A stretch of 64,000 nt of DNA, taken from the NCBI GenBank assembly GCA_002503825.1, contig DASP01000013.1, positions 21,968 to 85,967 of the forward strand. The letters are read 5' to 3'. Every line of letters starts with the position of its first letter. Within the stretch, counting starts at the first letter, position 1. Under the pieces are notes generated by a model. It saw only the letters and a program-made list of their open reading frames with translations. It was not told the DNA's origin and made no database searches. This DNA is from Methanoregulaceae archaeon UBA467 (lineage in GTDB: Archaea; Halobacteriota; Methanomicrobia; Methanomicrobiales; Methanospirillaceae). Made by a program: the position numbers and the translations under genes. Below are positions 9,004-17,598 of this stretch, one piece after another.

Positions 9004-10892
9004 TATATCATGCGGTAGGTCTCAAGGTTCATCGGTGAGTGGGTTTCGATATGATATCGCTTGTAGATAGAACTTGCAAGGTCAATGGTATTGTTTTCGT
9101 CGCCATGTATGGTAAAAATCTTCTCGGGTTTGGGCTGGACATGGCCGACGTAGTTTATCAGCTGTCTCCGGTCAGAGTGTCCTGAAAACCCGTCAATGGT
9201 CACAATTTCGAGATTGATGACAATACTCTCTTTCCGGCCGAGGGGAACCTCACGCCATCCCTTCTGGATCCTCCGGCCAAGAGTCCCGTCTGCCTGGTAG
9301 CCGACGAACACAAGTGCATTTCTCTCATCTGCGGCGAGGTTGCTTAAATATTCCATGACCGGGCCGCCGTTTAACATACCGCTTGTCGTGATGATTACGC
9401 ACGGGTCTCCGGTAATGACTTTGTTCCGCAGGTCAGATGAGTCAACCGGGACGAAACATTCGGCAAGGAACGGGTTCAAACCTTCCTTAAAGATCTGTGT
9501 CCTTAATTCGCTGTTTAAATACTCGGGGTATGTTGTATGAATCGCCGTTGCTTCACGGATCATGCCGTCGATATAGATCTTTACCTTCGGGATCTTCTCC
9601 TTTCTCATGCCTTCTTCGAGGGCGAGCATGACTTCCTGTGAACGGCCTACTGCAAATGCCGGGATGATGACTTTTCCGCCCCTTGTAACGACGGTATTGA
9701 CAGTTTCGTAGAGGTGTTCCTCGGCGTCGCTCCGGGCAGGCTGGATATTGTTGCTCCCGCCGTAGGTGCTTTCCATGAAGAGTGCTTCAAGACGGGGGAA
9801 ATTATTTGTTGCCGGGTTGAAAAGGCGGCTTTTACTGTAATTGAAGTCTCCGGTGAATGCAATGTTATAGAGCCCGTCGCCCACGTGGAAATGAGCGATT
9901 GCAGAACCGAGGATATGCCCTGCATTGTGGAATGTAAGCTTGATATCGGGTGCGATATCGGTTACGCTCCCGTAATTGAGCGTTATCGAATGTTTTATGT
10001 AATTTTTGACATCGTTCGAACTATACGGGATTTTCCGCCCTTCCTTGCTGACGACATCGAGGTAGTCGAGCTGCAGCATTGCAGACAGGTCCCGGGTGGG
10101 CGGCGTGCTGTACACCGGCCCGTCGTACCCGTATTTATAGAGCAACGGTACCAGGGCACAGTGATCGAGATGGGCATGGGTAAGCACCACTGCGTCAAGC
10201 TGGCTTAACGGGTGAATTTCAGGTACGTAGAGGTAGGGGGTGCTGTTCGTATTATCCGGTTTTTCACCACAATCAATTAAAACACGGCTTTCAGGAGTGG
10301 AAAGCAGAAATGCAGCCCTTCCCACTTCCCTGCAGCAGCCGAGCATTGTGACCCTGATCCACTGGTCCTTGCTGATAATGTCACGGTGAATCCGCCTTCC
10401 GATCGTCCGGAGAAAGATTTTTCTGTCTTCATTCACCGATCGCAGATACTGCCGGACCTGTTTTACTGTAGAACTCTCTATGGGGGGTGTACGGACAACC
10501 TTCGGCGTCCAGCCGATATGCTTTGTAATCTCCCGCAGCGTCGCTCCGTTCTTTCCTATGACCACGCCCGGCTTTTCTGCTTCTATCAGCACTTCCCCGG
10601 TATCGGGATCAAAAAATATATCGGTGATGCCTGCATTTTCGGCGACGACCGCCCTGATATCGTTGACCGCTTTTTCAGGGTCTTCGAGGACATTCGGGCG
10701 TACGACAATTCGTTTTCTCAAATCCCGTGCAAGGATCCTGATAAGGTCGGCCTCATCCGCGAATTTTTTCGGGTCATCGGTATAGATGACAAGTTCCGGA
10801 CCTTCGAACTCCACTCCCGACACCGTGATGCCTGAGGGGACCTTTTCGTTGATTTTATCCTTTAATTCTCTAAGCCTATCTTCAATGAGCAT
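9003..10892 (-). CDS. fttA: aCPSF1/FttA: KH-domain beta-CASP ribonuclease, transcription termination factor
   Basis: Archaeal homologue of eukaryotic CPSF73. Work on this family shows it ends transcription by cleaving nascent RNA and acts together with RNA polymerase. Residues 1-150 hold the two N-terminal KH folds (GKNG at 113-116). The metallo-beta-lactamase core has HAHLDH (239-244) binding two zinc ions. The beta-CASP region contains FTGDFNYSKSRLF, AFAVGRSQEVMLALEEG and the late SGHSDRR motif. The length of 629 is typical. It lies 24 bases downstream of psmB. Confidence 0.93.
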   Translation of the reverse strand: MLIEDRLRELKDKINEKVPSGITVSGVEFEGPELVIYTDDPKKFADEADLIRILARDLRKRIVVRPNVLEDPEKAVNDIRAVVAENAGITDIFFDPDTGEVLIEAEKPGVVIGKNGATLREITKHIGWTPKVVRTPPIESSTVKQVRQYLRSVNEDRKIFLRTIGRRIHRDIISKDQWIRVTMLGCCREVGRAAFLLSTPESRVLIDCGEKPDNTNSTPYLYVPEIHPLSQLDAVVLTHAHLDHCALVPLLYKYGYDGPVYSTPPTRDLSAMLQLDYLDVVSKEGRKIPYSSNDVKNYIKHSITLNYGSVTDIAPDIKLTFHNAGHILGSAIAHFHVGDGLYNIAFTGDFNYSKSRLFNPATNNFPRLEALFMESTYGGSNNIQPARSDAEEHLYETVNTVVTRGGKVIIPAFAVGRSQEVMLALEEGMRKEKIPKVKIYIDGMIREATAIHTTYPEYLNSELRTQIFKEGLNPFLAECFVPVDSSDLRNKVITGDPCVIITTSGMLNGGPVMEYLSNLAADERNALVFVGYQADGTLGRRIQKGWREVPLGRKESIVINLEIVTIDGFSGHSDRRQLINYVGHVQPKPEKIFTIHGDENNTIDLASSIYKRYHIETHSPMNLETYRMI

Positions 10893-10916
10893 TAAATCCG
10901 TCCTAAAAAAGTTTTT

Positions 10917-11573
10917 TTATGCGGGTAGTGCAGTGTATTTTTTCTGGATATCTTCTTCAGGGATTTCCCTGAATTCATCCTTTGTGATGACGACCACGTG
11001 CACACCTTCACCAGACCCTGCATCCCGCTTTATTGCTGATCGTATTGCCCGCACTGCCAGCGTCACCGCTTCTTCTTCGTCCATTCCATTCTTATACCTG
11101 TCTTCGAGAACACCGTATGCCATTGGGGAGCCTGAACCGGTTGCAACGATATCTTCTTCCCTTGTTGCACCGCCCATTGCATCAACCGAGTACAGGCCCG
11201 GTCCTGAATCGTCCATCCCTCCAACGAGGAGCTGAACATAGAACGGGTAGTAACGGTTGTTGTTGAGAATATTTGAGAGCAGGGTCGCAGCAGCTGCGAC
11301 TGCCATGTTCCTTCCCCTGCGTATCTGGTAGAGGCTGCATTCCACGGTCATCACACGTGCAAGCTGCTGTGCATCGCCGACTCCGCCCGCAGTAGTCATT
11401 CCTATCCGCTCTCCAATCTGGTATACCTTCTTTGCACGCTTGCTTGCGATCATGTAGCCCATTGTGGCTCTTTTTTCAGTGGCAAGCACAACGCCGTCGG
11501 TAAATACCAGACCTACAGTGGTTGTTCCCTTAAGTTGTTCCTGGTACTGTTCCTGCAAATTAAAACACCCCAA
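10917..11573 (-). CDS. psmB: Proteasome beta subunit
   Basis: Proteolytic subunit of the archaeal 20S proteasome. A 16-residue propeptide ends in Gly16, and autocatalytic cleavage would expose Thr17 (sequence G-TTTVGL) as the N-terminal nucleophile. In mature numbering Lys33 is in place (SKRAKK) and Glu17 follows the family. GSGSPMAYGVLE is the usual late motif. Length of 218 is standard. It is the first gene of the psmB-fttA-MFS run. The 72 bases before it (11574-11645) are AT-rich and probably carry the promoter. Confidence 0.95.
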   Translation of the reverse strand: MGCFNLQEQYQEQLKGTTTVGLVFTDGVVLATEKRATMGYMIASKRAKKVYQIGERIGMTTAGGVGDAQQLARVMTVECSLYQIRRGRNMAVAAAATLLSNILNNNRYYPFYVQLLVGGMDDSGPGLYSVDAMGGATREEDIVATGSGSPMAYGVLEDRYKNGMDEEEAVTLAVRAIRSAIKRDAGSGEGVHVVVITKDEFREIPEEDIQKKYTALPA

Positions 11574-11645
11574 AATATTGAAAACGCTGGCAAAATTCTC
11601 AAAAGCGCTTTATGTATAGAATGTCATTAAAAAATTTAAAGGTTT

Positions 11646-12494
11646 TTATTGTGCGTCAGCGGCGCAAAGCACTTTGATGAGCTCCTTATCAAAAAGCATT
11701 GCAATAAGGCGTTTATCGCCGTTTACTACAGGTAACTGATCGACCCGTGCCCTTTTCATTTTCAGCGCACACTCGCTGACTTCGGCATTCTGCGGTACTG
11801 CCACCACATTTTTCACCATTGCTGTCTTGACAGGCCGTTCGGGAAGCTGGATCCTGGAAATACCGTAGCTGATCGTATGCATGTCGCGTATGCTCTCCCA
11901 CGTCCACTCGTCGTCGTCTGTACCGTTTGAAAAATCACTCACTTCTACGGTATCTTCAATTGAGGAGTGTCTGATAAGGTCTCTCTCGGATATTATCCCC
12001 TGGAGTTTACTCTCTCCATCGAGTATCGGGATTGCTTCAAAACCTGAAATCTCCATTATCCTTCCGACGAGCGGCAGCGGGGTCTCCTCCCAGAGCGCAA
12101 ATGTCTGGCTTGTATACAGTTCCTTGATCTCTGTTTTTATCTTCATCTGTGCGATTGCATGGATGAGGTCTGCGACAGAGATAAGTCCGACCAGTATGTT
12201 GTCCTCGATGACCGGCAGCCTCCTGACGCCGTGAGTGAGAAGGGCCTTTGCAGCCTCCTGGATGGTTGCATCCGGCAGGATCGTGGCCGGGTCGGCAGTC
12301 ATCAGGAGTCCGAGCTGCGTCTCTTCTGCCTTTCTGAGAAGGTCCTTCCTCGTGATGATTCCGACAAGTTTTCTCTCTTTAATAACCGGCACGCCGCTGA
12401 TCCCGGTCCGTTTCAGGATCTTCAGCACGTCGTCGCGGTTCCCCGGGATTTCAACGCTGACGACATCCGAAGTCATGAAATCTGCGACTTTCAT
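11646..12494 (-). CDS. Four-CBS-domain protein
   Basis: A 282-residue protein made of CBS motifs only: about 1-55 (starting VADFMTSDVVSV), 62-118 (LLMTADPATILP), 125-185 (with GFEAIPILD and IISERDL) and 222-280 (TAMVKNVVAVP). An acidic linker DDDEWTWE separates the third and fourth. CBS pairs bind adenine nucleotides and act as energy sensors for a partner. No catalytic domain is present. It lies 5 bases after a universal stress protein on the same strand, so both probably respond to energy or redox state. Target unknown. Confidence 0.88.
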   Translation of the reverse strand: MKVADFMTSDVVSVEIPGNRDDVLKILKRTGISGVPVIKERKLVGIITRKDLLRKAEETQLGLLMTADPATILPDATIQEAAKALLTHGVRRLPVIEDNILVGLISVADLIHAIAQMKIKTEIKELYTSQTFALWEETPLPLVGRIMEISGFEAIPILDGESKLQGIISERDLIRHSSIEDTVEVSDFSNGTDDDEWTWESIRDMHTISYGISRIQLPERPVKTAMVKNVVAVPQNAEVSECALKMKRARVDQLPVVNGDKRLIAMLFDKELIKVLCAADAQ

Positions 12495-12499
12495 CTCCG

Positions 12500-12928
12500 T
12501 TATGGTCTCACCACCATCACATTCACCCGGCTGTTTGTAACAACGAAGGCACTGACGCTGCCGAGGAGAAGACGGTCAACTTCGCTTCGTCCATGAGATC
12601 CGACAATAACAAGGTCAACACCAAGGTCCTCCGTCGCCTTCACGATCTCATTGCCGGCATGACCCTGTTTCATATATGTCTCCATTGAGATGCCCTTGCT
12701 TTCTGCCTCACTTTTTGCCGCCGACAGGGCATCCTGACCCTCTTTTTCAAGCATACTGTACATAACCTCCCATGTGTTGTCCATGGGAAGTGAAGAGAAG
12801 AGACCGGTCTCCACGACGTACATTACATGCATCTTTGCCTTCCATACTCTTGCCTCCTCCAGTGCTATCTGAAGTGCCTTTTCACTGATCTTTGATCCGT
12901 CTATCGCCACGAGTATTTTGCCAAACAT
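12500..12928 (-). CDS. Universal stress protein (UspA family)
   Basis: A 142-residue single Usp domain. The start MFGKILVAIDGS carries the conserved Asp, and the ATP-binding glycine motif GSHGRSEVDRLLLGSVS is at the C-terminal end. This makes it an ATP-binding (UspFG-like) member. It is the first gene of a two-gene unit with the CBS protein downstream. Confidence 0.92.
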   Translation of the reverse strand: MFGKILVAIDGSKISEKALQIALEEARVWKAKMHVMYVVETGLFSSLPMDNTWEVMYSMLEKEGQDALSAAKSEAESKGISMETYMKQGHAGNEIVKATEDLGVDLVIVGSHGRSEVDRLLLGSVSAFVVTNSRVNVMVVRP

Positions 12929-12965
12929 AAGTACCTTCCAGAAGAGTCTCCTTTATTAATGTATA

Positions 12966-14006
12966 TTAGGAACTAAAAACCTTTTTGACGATATTGACAG
13001 CGCCGGCACGATTTACGACGGTTTTGCAGGGGTCATGAGAGAAGCGCATATTTGAAATATGCGGATCGATAATGAAAAATCTGGCAGGATTTCCCTTCTT
13101 TATCAAAAATTCCTCTCCAAAAACGGAAGAGCCCCCGACAGCTGACCTGAGGATATCGCGCGGGGCAGAACGGTATACTGCAGACATAAACGCCATCTCC
13201 TGCCACATGTCAGGCTGGACAAACATGACGTTGTCAGTCCCGAGAAGAACGGTACAACCGACTTCGTACATGAGTGAGACCGGGGGGTGTTCAGGTGATG
13301 AAGTAACCCCGAGGCGCCAGTTCGACCGTGGACATATAACAATGGGGATCTCTCTTTCAGCACATTCTGCCAGCTGCGGGCGGGTTGCATGGGTGCAGTG
13401 GATGAGCATATCAGGATCATATGAAATGGCCTGGTCAATATCAAGCGAATCCCGTTCACCCGCGTGAAAAGCGATCTGTTTTCCCATGGCCCGTGCCTGT
13501 TGAACCTTTTCATCAATGTCGGGTACATCCCTTGCACCTGATATCCCGAGTCCCCGGCCATGTTTTTCCCCGCCGTCACGCCCGAAGAGTACCGGTGAGC
13601 ACGGGATGCCTTCTGCGGCATCCATGAGAGACATGATCCCTTCCGGGCCCCCTTCCCTGAAGTCCGCAAAACCTGCCGTGCCGGTCTCATACATGGTCCT
13701 GATGCTGGCCCGCATCCCCTCTATAAGCCTGTCGCGGGGTGTCCGGGCAAGAATCCGGTGCTTGAGACCATCCGGGGGTGTTACCAGTTCTTCGAGTGTT
13801 CCGGATACCGGCAGGTCCATTGCAACGGTATCACCGACGTGGGTATGCGCATTGAAGAATGCGGGGCAGATCCAGGGGCCGTGCCGGTCACATTCCTCCT
13901 CTACTGCGGTGATTTTTCCATTGCTGACCACTATTGTGACAGAACTGAGCTCAAACTCCTCCCCGAGGAAGGCATTTCCCTGCACGAAAAGATCACCGGA
14001 AACCAT
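12966..14006 (-). CDS. Metal-dependent amidohydrolase (chlorohydrolase/deaminase-like)
   Basis: Amidohydrolase superfamily TIM barrel. Metal ligands visible: HTH at His54/His56 (FFNAHTHVGD), a barrel histidine in IAFHAGE, another in LIHCTHAT, and the late Asp in LLGTDNVMF. The frame is open to 14084, but the start is set at 14006 because the extra 26 residues are Phe-rich and lie across the promoter shared with the Sec61-beta gene. At 346 residues it is shorter than the SAH/5'-deoxyadenosine deaminases of methanogens, so the substrate is unknown; a cyclic amidine or adenosine-type deamination is plausible. Confidence 0.82.
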   Translation of the reverse strand: MVSGDLFVQGNAFLGEEFELSSVTIVVSNGKITAVEEECDRHGPWICPAFFNAHTHVGDTVAMDLPVSGTLEELVTPPDGLKHRILARTPRDRLIEGMRASIRTMYETGTAGFADFREGGPEGIMSLMDAAEGIPCSPVLFGRDGGEKHGRGLGISGARDVPDIDEKVQQARAMGKQIAFHAGERDSLDIDQAISYDPDMLIHCTHATRPQLAECAEREIPIVICPRSNWRLGVTSSPEHPPVSLMYEVGCTVLLGTDNVMFVQPDMWQEMAFMSAVYRSAPRDILRSAVGGSSVFGEEFLIKKGNPARFFIIDPHISNMRFSHDPCKTVVNRAGAVNIVKKVFSS

Positions 14007-14020
14007 GGTACCTGACACCG

Positions 14021-14030
14021 TTTTATATAT
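14021..14030. promoter_or_regulatory. TATA element between divergent genes
   Basis: TTTTATATAT lies 15-24 bases from the amidohydrolase start and 23-32 bases before the Sec61-beta ATG at 14053. The spacing fits a TATA box driving a leaderless or short-leader Sec61-beta mRNA. On the other strand it reads as a TATA box for the amidohydrolase. Whether both directions use it is inference. Confidence 0.5.
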
Positions 14031-14052
14031 TGAGAAGGAGAAATATTTTTGT

Positions 14053-14211
14053 ATGGTAAAGAAGAAGGGTGGAAATCTTATCACATCTGCCGGGCTCGTA
14101 AATTATTACGACAGCGAAGACAAGCGGGCAGTTCACATCAGTCCTGTTACGGTAATCGTGGTCGCTGCAGCAATCGGCATATTTATTCTGGTATTAAACC
14201 TCGTATACTGA
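14053..14211 (+). CDS. secG: Preprotein translocase Sec61-beta (SecG-type) subunit
   Basis: A 52-residue protein easily missed because the same frame stays open far upstream. The sequence fits archaeal Sec61-beta: a basic start MVKKKGG, the conserved SAGLVNYYD stretch, an acidic/basic patch, HISPVTVIVVAAAIGIF, and a single C-terminal transmembrane helix. It is the non-essential small subunit of the SecYEG/Sec61 protein-conducting channel. It converges on cofE with 7 bases between stops. Confidence 0.88.
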   Translation: MVKKKGGNLITSAGLVNYYDSEDKRAVHISPVTVIVVAAAIGIFILVLNLVY

Positions 14212-14218
14212 AATAACA

Positions 14219-14965
14219 TTATTTTTTCAGCATCATCCTGAAGATATCTTCTTCCGGATTAAAGTAGAGCGAATCGTGTCCTTTCCAGCCCGGGCAGTTG
14301 CGGAATATGACCGCCGGAACCCCGTTGTTGCTCTCGCCCATCACAAAATTGGCAAATCCTGCGATTTCATCCACCACCGCTTCTTCGGTGATCTTCAGTA
14401 CATGGCCGAACAGGTCGGTATCTCCCCTGAAATCACGGATTGCCGTCATGCCGCTCCACCCGATGGCATGACCGGTCTGGCCCCTCCGGAATGACCTGCC
14501 GCAGGTGTCAGTCACAATAACCCTGACCATAATACCGGTTATTTCATATATCTCTCTCCTGACTTCGTCGGCGGCTGCCATGGGGTCAGGCGGAAGGAAG
14601 ATCAGCATCTCGTCCTCGATATTGCTCTGGTCAACTCCGGCCCGCACCCCTATATGGCCGCACGAGAGTGCGGACAGCACAAACGGATATTCAAGAAGGA
14701 CTTCTGAAGACGAGTCAAGAACCGCCTGGATGAAACGCGGGTCCTCGCCGGTCTTCCCGGCTATCCTTTCTGCATCTGCAGTGGGGGATATCTCCTTTAA
14801 GCTGCAGATATGCCCTTTTGCTTTTGAATAGACAGACGATGCGATGCAGACGACATCGTTATCCTGCAGTTCGACATGTTCGCAGATAAGGCTGCACAGG
14901 TCATCGCCTTTATGGATGATCGGGAGGCCCTGCACACCGATTACCTCGATTGGTTTGCCGGTCAT
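14219..14965 (-). CDS. cofE: F420-0:gamma-glutamyl ligase
   Basis: Adds gamma-linked glutamates to F420-0 using GTP, completing the deazaflavin cofactor central to methanogenesis. Family motifs are GLPIIHKGDDL near the start, VVCIASSVYSKAKG, IMVRVIVTDTCGRSFRRGQTG and IGWSGMTAIRDFRGDTDLFG (each is a short excerpt). The ATG at 14965 (MTGKPIEVIGVQG) gives 248 residues, the usual length. The frame continues upstream to 15166, but that stretch is a partial copy of the dispersed intergenic repeat, so the longer start is rejected. Confidence 0.92.
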   Translation of the reverse strand: MTGKPIEVIGVQGLPIIHKGDDLCSLICEHVELQDNDVVCIASSVYSKAKGHICSLKEISPTADAERIAGKTGEDPRFIQAVLDSSSEVLLEYPFVLSALSCGHIGVRAGVDQSNIEDEMLIFLPPDPMAAADEVRREIYEITGIMVRVIVTDTCGRSFRRGQTGHAIGWSGMTAIRDFRGDTDLFGHVLKITEEAVVDEIAGFANFVMGESNNGVPAVIFRNCPGWKGHDSLYFNPEEDIFRMMLKK

Positions 14966-15002
14966 GGTATCGTTTCTACTATCGGACGGGTGAAGAAAAA
15001 AG

Positions 15003-15122
15003 GTCTCGCATTTATCCGGACACCACAATGTCGCTGCACAGGCCCCCGGGAGTGTCCCGAAGTGGAGTGCGGCGAAAGAGGGATAGTGAGTGTACCGCAA
15101 GGGTTTCGACAAAAGCCTATTT
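15003..15122 (+). repeat. Dispersed intergenic repeat, copy C (right half)
   Basis: Contains CCCCCGGGAGTGTCCCGA, GTGGAGTGCGGCGAAAGAGG and GTACCGCAAGGGTTTCGAC, matching the right end of the copies at 24.8 and 61.2 kb. CGGGA-GTG-TCCCG is a perfect small hairpin here. The left half with the GGAGGGG hairpin is absent. It lies directly upstream of cofE on the opposite strand and falsely extends that reading frame. Confidence 0.75.
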
Positions 15123-15359
15123 TTCTGTATTCCAGGCATTGGTGAACACTCCATATCTTTAACCACGTAAGAATACCGGCAGACCGGGGGATGTCAACAG
15201 AGTGCACCATAAGCCTTCCCAGCTCACAGATGAGCGTGAGAAAGGAGGGCAGGAGAATTTTAACCCGGCTTTTTCATACCGGCCGATTTAAAATCTTGAT
15301 ACGGCAAATCAGCAGGAATAGTCATAGAACGGGAAGGAATTCAGCAGATCTGTAAAAAG

Positions 15360-15547
15360 AGAAATATACGCACGCGGCTATGGGTGTGCCGATACCAGAT
15401 ACAACGAAATAAATTACAATTTTTCTGGATAAAACTGTAAAATAAATAAAAATTATTGTATCCATATTTATTTAATTCGTTAAATTTTTTCATACTATTT
15501 TACACACAACTGAATATTTTATTTACATATGATGAATAAAGAGAAGT
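15360..15547 (+). promoter_or_regulatory. AT-rich leader of the FmdE-ABC operon
   Basis: Very AT-rich stretch upstream of the FmdE-like gene. A GATACAA / TTGTATC inverted pair lies near 15390 and 15460. A TATA-like ATTTTATTTAC sits about 25-30 bases before the ATG at 15548. The sequence from 15123 to 15360 shows no gene. No specific operator can be assigned. Confidence 0.4.
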
Positions 15548-15991
15548 ATGCATAATCATTCCGGCTGCAGGTTTACCGATCTTGTTCATGAATACTCGCT
15601 TGAGGACCTGGCGGCCTTTCACGGCCATCTTGGTCCGTACATCGTGCTTGGTTACCGTATCGGCAGGTTTGCGCGTGAAAATTTCTGCCGGGACCCCTTT
15701 TCCATGCAGGCCCGGGTCTTCTGCTCAGGGATACCTCCGGAATCATGCATCGTTGACGGGGTACAGCTTGGAAGCGGCTGCACGCTGGGTAAGAGGAACA
15801 TCGAGATTATCGAGGGAACCCCGATAAGGTGCGAGTTTATCTCGGACGGGAAGGTTTTATCCATAACCCCGCGGCCGTATACTCCTCCGCCGCGTGGGGA
15901 TGACTACGAGCGTGTAATTGAGGACTACGCGGTCGGGCTTTTCAGGGAATCCCCCGAAGACCTTTTCTCCTGCATAAAAAGGGATATCTGA
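15548..15991 (+). CDS. FmdE-domain protein linked to a metal ABC importer
   Basis: A 147-residue FmdE-family protein, named after a gene in the molybdenum formylmethanofuran dehydrogenase operon. The hallmark AFHGHLGPYIVLGYRIG (His25, His27) is followed by Cys59, Cys67, Asp70 and Cys78 in the segment ending GCTLGKRNIEI. These are likely metal-binding positions. There is no second zinc-finger domain. The stop overlaps the ATPase start by one base, and permease and binding-protein genes follow. This points to handling of the metal that the transporter brings in. The biochemical role of FmdE proteins is not settled, so function is inferred from context. Confidence 0.82.
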   Translation: MHNHSGCRFTDLVHEYSLEDLAAFHGHLGPYIVLGYRIGRFARENFCRDPFSMQARVFCSGIPPESCIVDGVQLGSGCTLGKRNIEIIEGTPIRCEFISDGKVLSITPRPYTPPPRGDDYERVIEDYAVGLFRESPEDLFSCIKRDI

Positions 15992-16749
15992 TGCAACCAG
16001 AGGCAAAAAAACCACTTATTTCTCTCTCCGGCATTTATACTGCGTATGAGGGAGATCATGCACCGGTAATCCGGGGGCTCTCGCTCGAAATACACAAGGG
16101 TGAATTTATCATGGTTGGAGGGCCGAACGGAGCCGGAAAAACAACCCTTCTTGAATCCATAAACGGACTGCTGAAAATAACGCATGGCCATGCAACGGTA
16201 TGCGGTCTTGATGTCAGGAACAAGGGGCATGAGGTACGCAAAAGGGTTGGATACGTGATCCAGAACTTCACCTTTGACCCCCTCACCCCGTTTTCGGTTA
16301 AAGAAGTGGTCATGATGGGCAGGTACGGAAAAATGGGTTTTTTCCGGCGGCCTTCGGCAGAGGATCAACAGGCAGTGGAACGGGCCATCGGCATGATGGG
16401 AATAAAAGAACTGGAGGACAGGCCGATTGGGATTCTATCAGGAGGACAGCAGCAGAAAGTGCTTATCGCCCAGAATATTGCGAGGGATCCTGAGATCATG
16501 CTCCTTGATGAACCGTTTTCCAACCTCGATTTCCTCTCCCGTGAGTTTGTGATGGATATACTGGAAAAACTGGCGGAATCCGGAATTGCAATAGTCCTGG
16601 TCTCCCATGCCTTTGACGACCTGCCTGACAGGGACATCCGGCTGGTTGTCATGAAGGACGGCGACATCTGTTTTGACCGGACCTGCCCTTCCGAACATGT
16701 AGAGGCGACGGTGAGAGAGGCTTCGACACCTGGTGCAATTCATGCTTGA
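15991..16749 (+). CDS. Metal-type ABC transporter ATP-binding protein
   Basis: ABC ATPase, 252 residues, of the ZnuC/MntB-like group. It has Walker A GGPNGAGKTT (43-52), Q-loop YVIQNF, signature LSGGQQQK, Walker B IMLLDEP and switch histidine VSHAFDD. It overlaps FmdE by one base and the permease by eight, so all are co-translated. It is only moderately similar in motifs to the ZnuC at 2811-3581, consistent with a separate system. Confidence 0.9.
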   Translation: MQPEAKKPLISLSGIYTAYEGDHAPVIRGLSLEIHKGEFIMVGGPNGAGKTTLLESINGLLKITHGHATVCGLDVRNKGHEVRKRVGYVIQNFTFDPLTPFSVKEVVMMGRYGKMGFFRRPSAEDQQAVERAIGMMGIKELEDRPIGILSGGQQQKVLIAQNIARDPEIMLLDEPFSNLDFLSREFVMDILEKLAESGIAIVLVSHAFDDLPDRDIRLVVMKDGDICFDRTCPSEHVEATVREASTPGAIHA

Positions 16750-17572
16750 ATTCATTATCCCGAACAATATACTCTGTCATGCAGTCGAGGCGATGCTCTT
16801 TGTCTCTGTTGCAACCGCAGTCCTCGGGGTGATCATCACACGCATCGGGATCTCATCGGTCGGGTTCACTATGGCGCATGCGGCATTTGCAGGAGCAGCA
16901 ATCGGCATGTTCCTTGCGCTGCCCGTTACTATTGCCGCCATTGCAGCGAGCCTTGCAGTGGCTCTTCTGCTCGGTCCGTTGAGTGAGAAAGCAAAACTGT
17001 CAGTGGATGCGACCCTCGGGGTACTGTTTTCCCTCTCGATGGCGGTTGCAATTTTCTTCATATCCTACATGCAGACGCTTGGACAGGGGTTCCATGCAAG
17101 TTCACTCCTGTACGGGGATGTCATTTCGCTCTACCGTGAAGAGGTTTACAGCCTCGCACTCCTCGCAGTCATCGTCATCGTGTTTGTCATCCTGTTTTAC
17201 AAGGAAATTACCGCACTGATATTTCACCGGAAAATAGCGGAATCGACAGGGATAAGGGTAAAACCCGTGTATTACGGGATGTTGTTTATAATTGCGGTCA
17301 GCATCGCTCTCAGCCTTACCATCATCGGCGGACTCCTTCTTTACGTATGGCTGGTGACACCTGCCGCAATCGTCTACCAGTTCTCGTACAACCTGCGTCA
17401 CATGTTTTTCCTCGCACCGGTCGTGGCCGGGGTGATCAGTGTGGGAGGGGCATTTACCGGCGTTACCTGCTCACTGCCCGTAGCACCGCTCACCGCCGTC
17501 GTATTTGGCGTAGTATTTCTTGTTGCAGTACTATTCTCTCCAAAGAGAAGGATATCAAATAGTAAGAATTAA
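16742..17572 (+). CDS. Metal-type ABC transporter permease
   Basis: ABC-3 family permease with about eight hydrophobic helices. The family stretch reads SSVGFTMAHAAFAGAAIG, where ZnuB-type proteins usually have S-G-G-x-S-H-A. The ATG at 16742 is preferred over 16733; either overlaps the ATPase end. 276 residues. It follows the FmdE and ATPase genes and precedes the binding protein by 26 bases. Confidence 0.85.
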   Translation: MLEFIIPNNILCHAVEAMLFVSVATAVLGVIITRIGISSVGFTMAHAAFAGAAIGMFLALPVTIAAIAASLAVALLLGPLSEKAKLSVDATLGVLFSLSMAVAIFFISYMQTLGQGFHASSLLYGDVISLYREEVYSLALLAVIVIVFVILFYKEITALIFHRKIAESTGIRVKPVYYGMLFIIAVSIALSLTIIGGLLLYVWLVTPAAIVYQFSYNLRHMFFLAPVVAGVISVGGAFTGVTCSLPVAPLTAVVFGVVFLVAVLFSPKRRISNSKN

Positions 17573-17598
17573 TAATTTTATCATATTATTTGTTAAAT

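Noticed and set aside
9714..10208. A 164-codon plus-strand open frame inside aCPSF1
   Set aside because: It lies wholly antisense to a well-supported conserved gene and has no recognisable motif or start signal.
13516..14052. Long plus-strand frame upstream of Sec61-beta
   Set aside because: Antisense to the amidohydrolase; only the last 52 codons after the promoter are a real gene.
14966..15166. N-terminal extension of cofE
   Set aside because: The sequence belongs to the dispersed repeat, and family length is met by the ATG at 14965.
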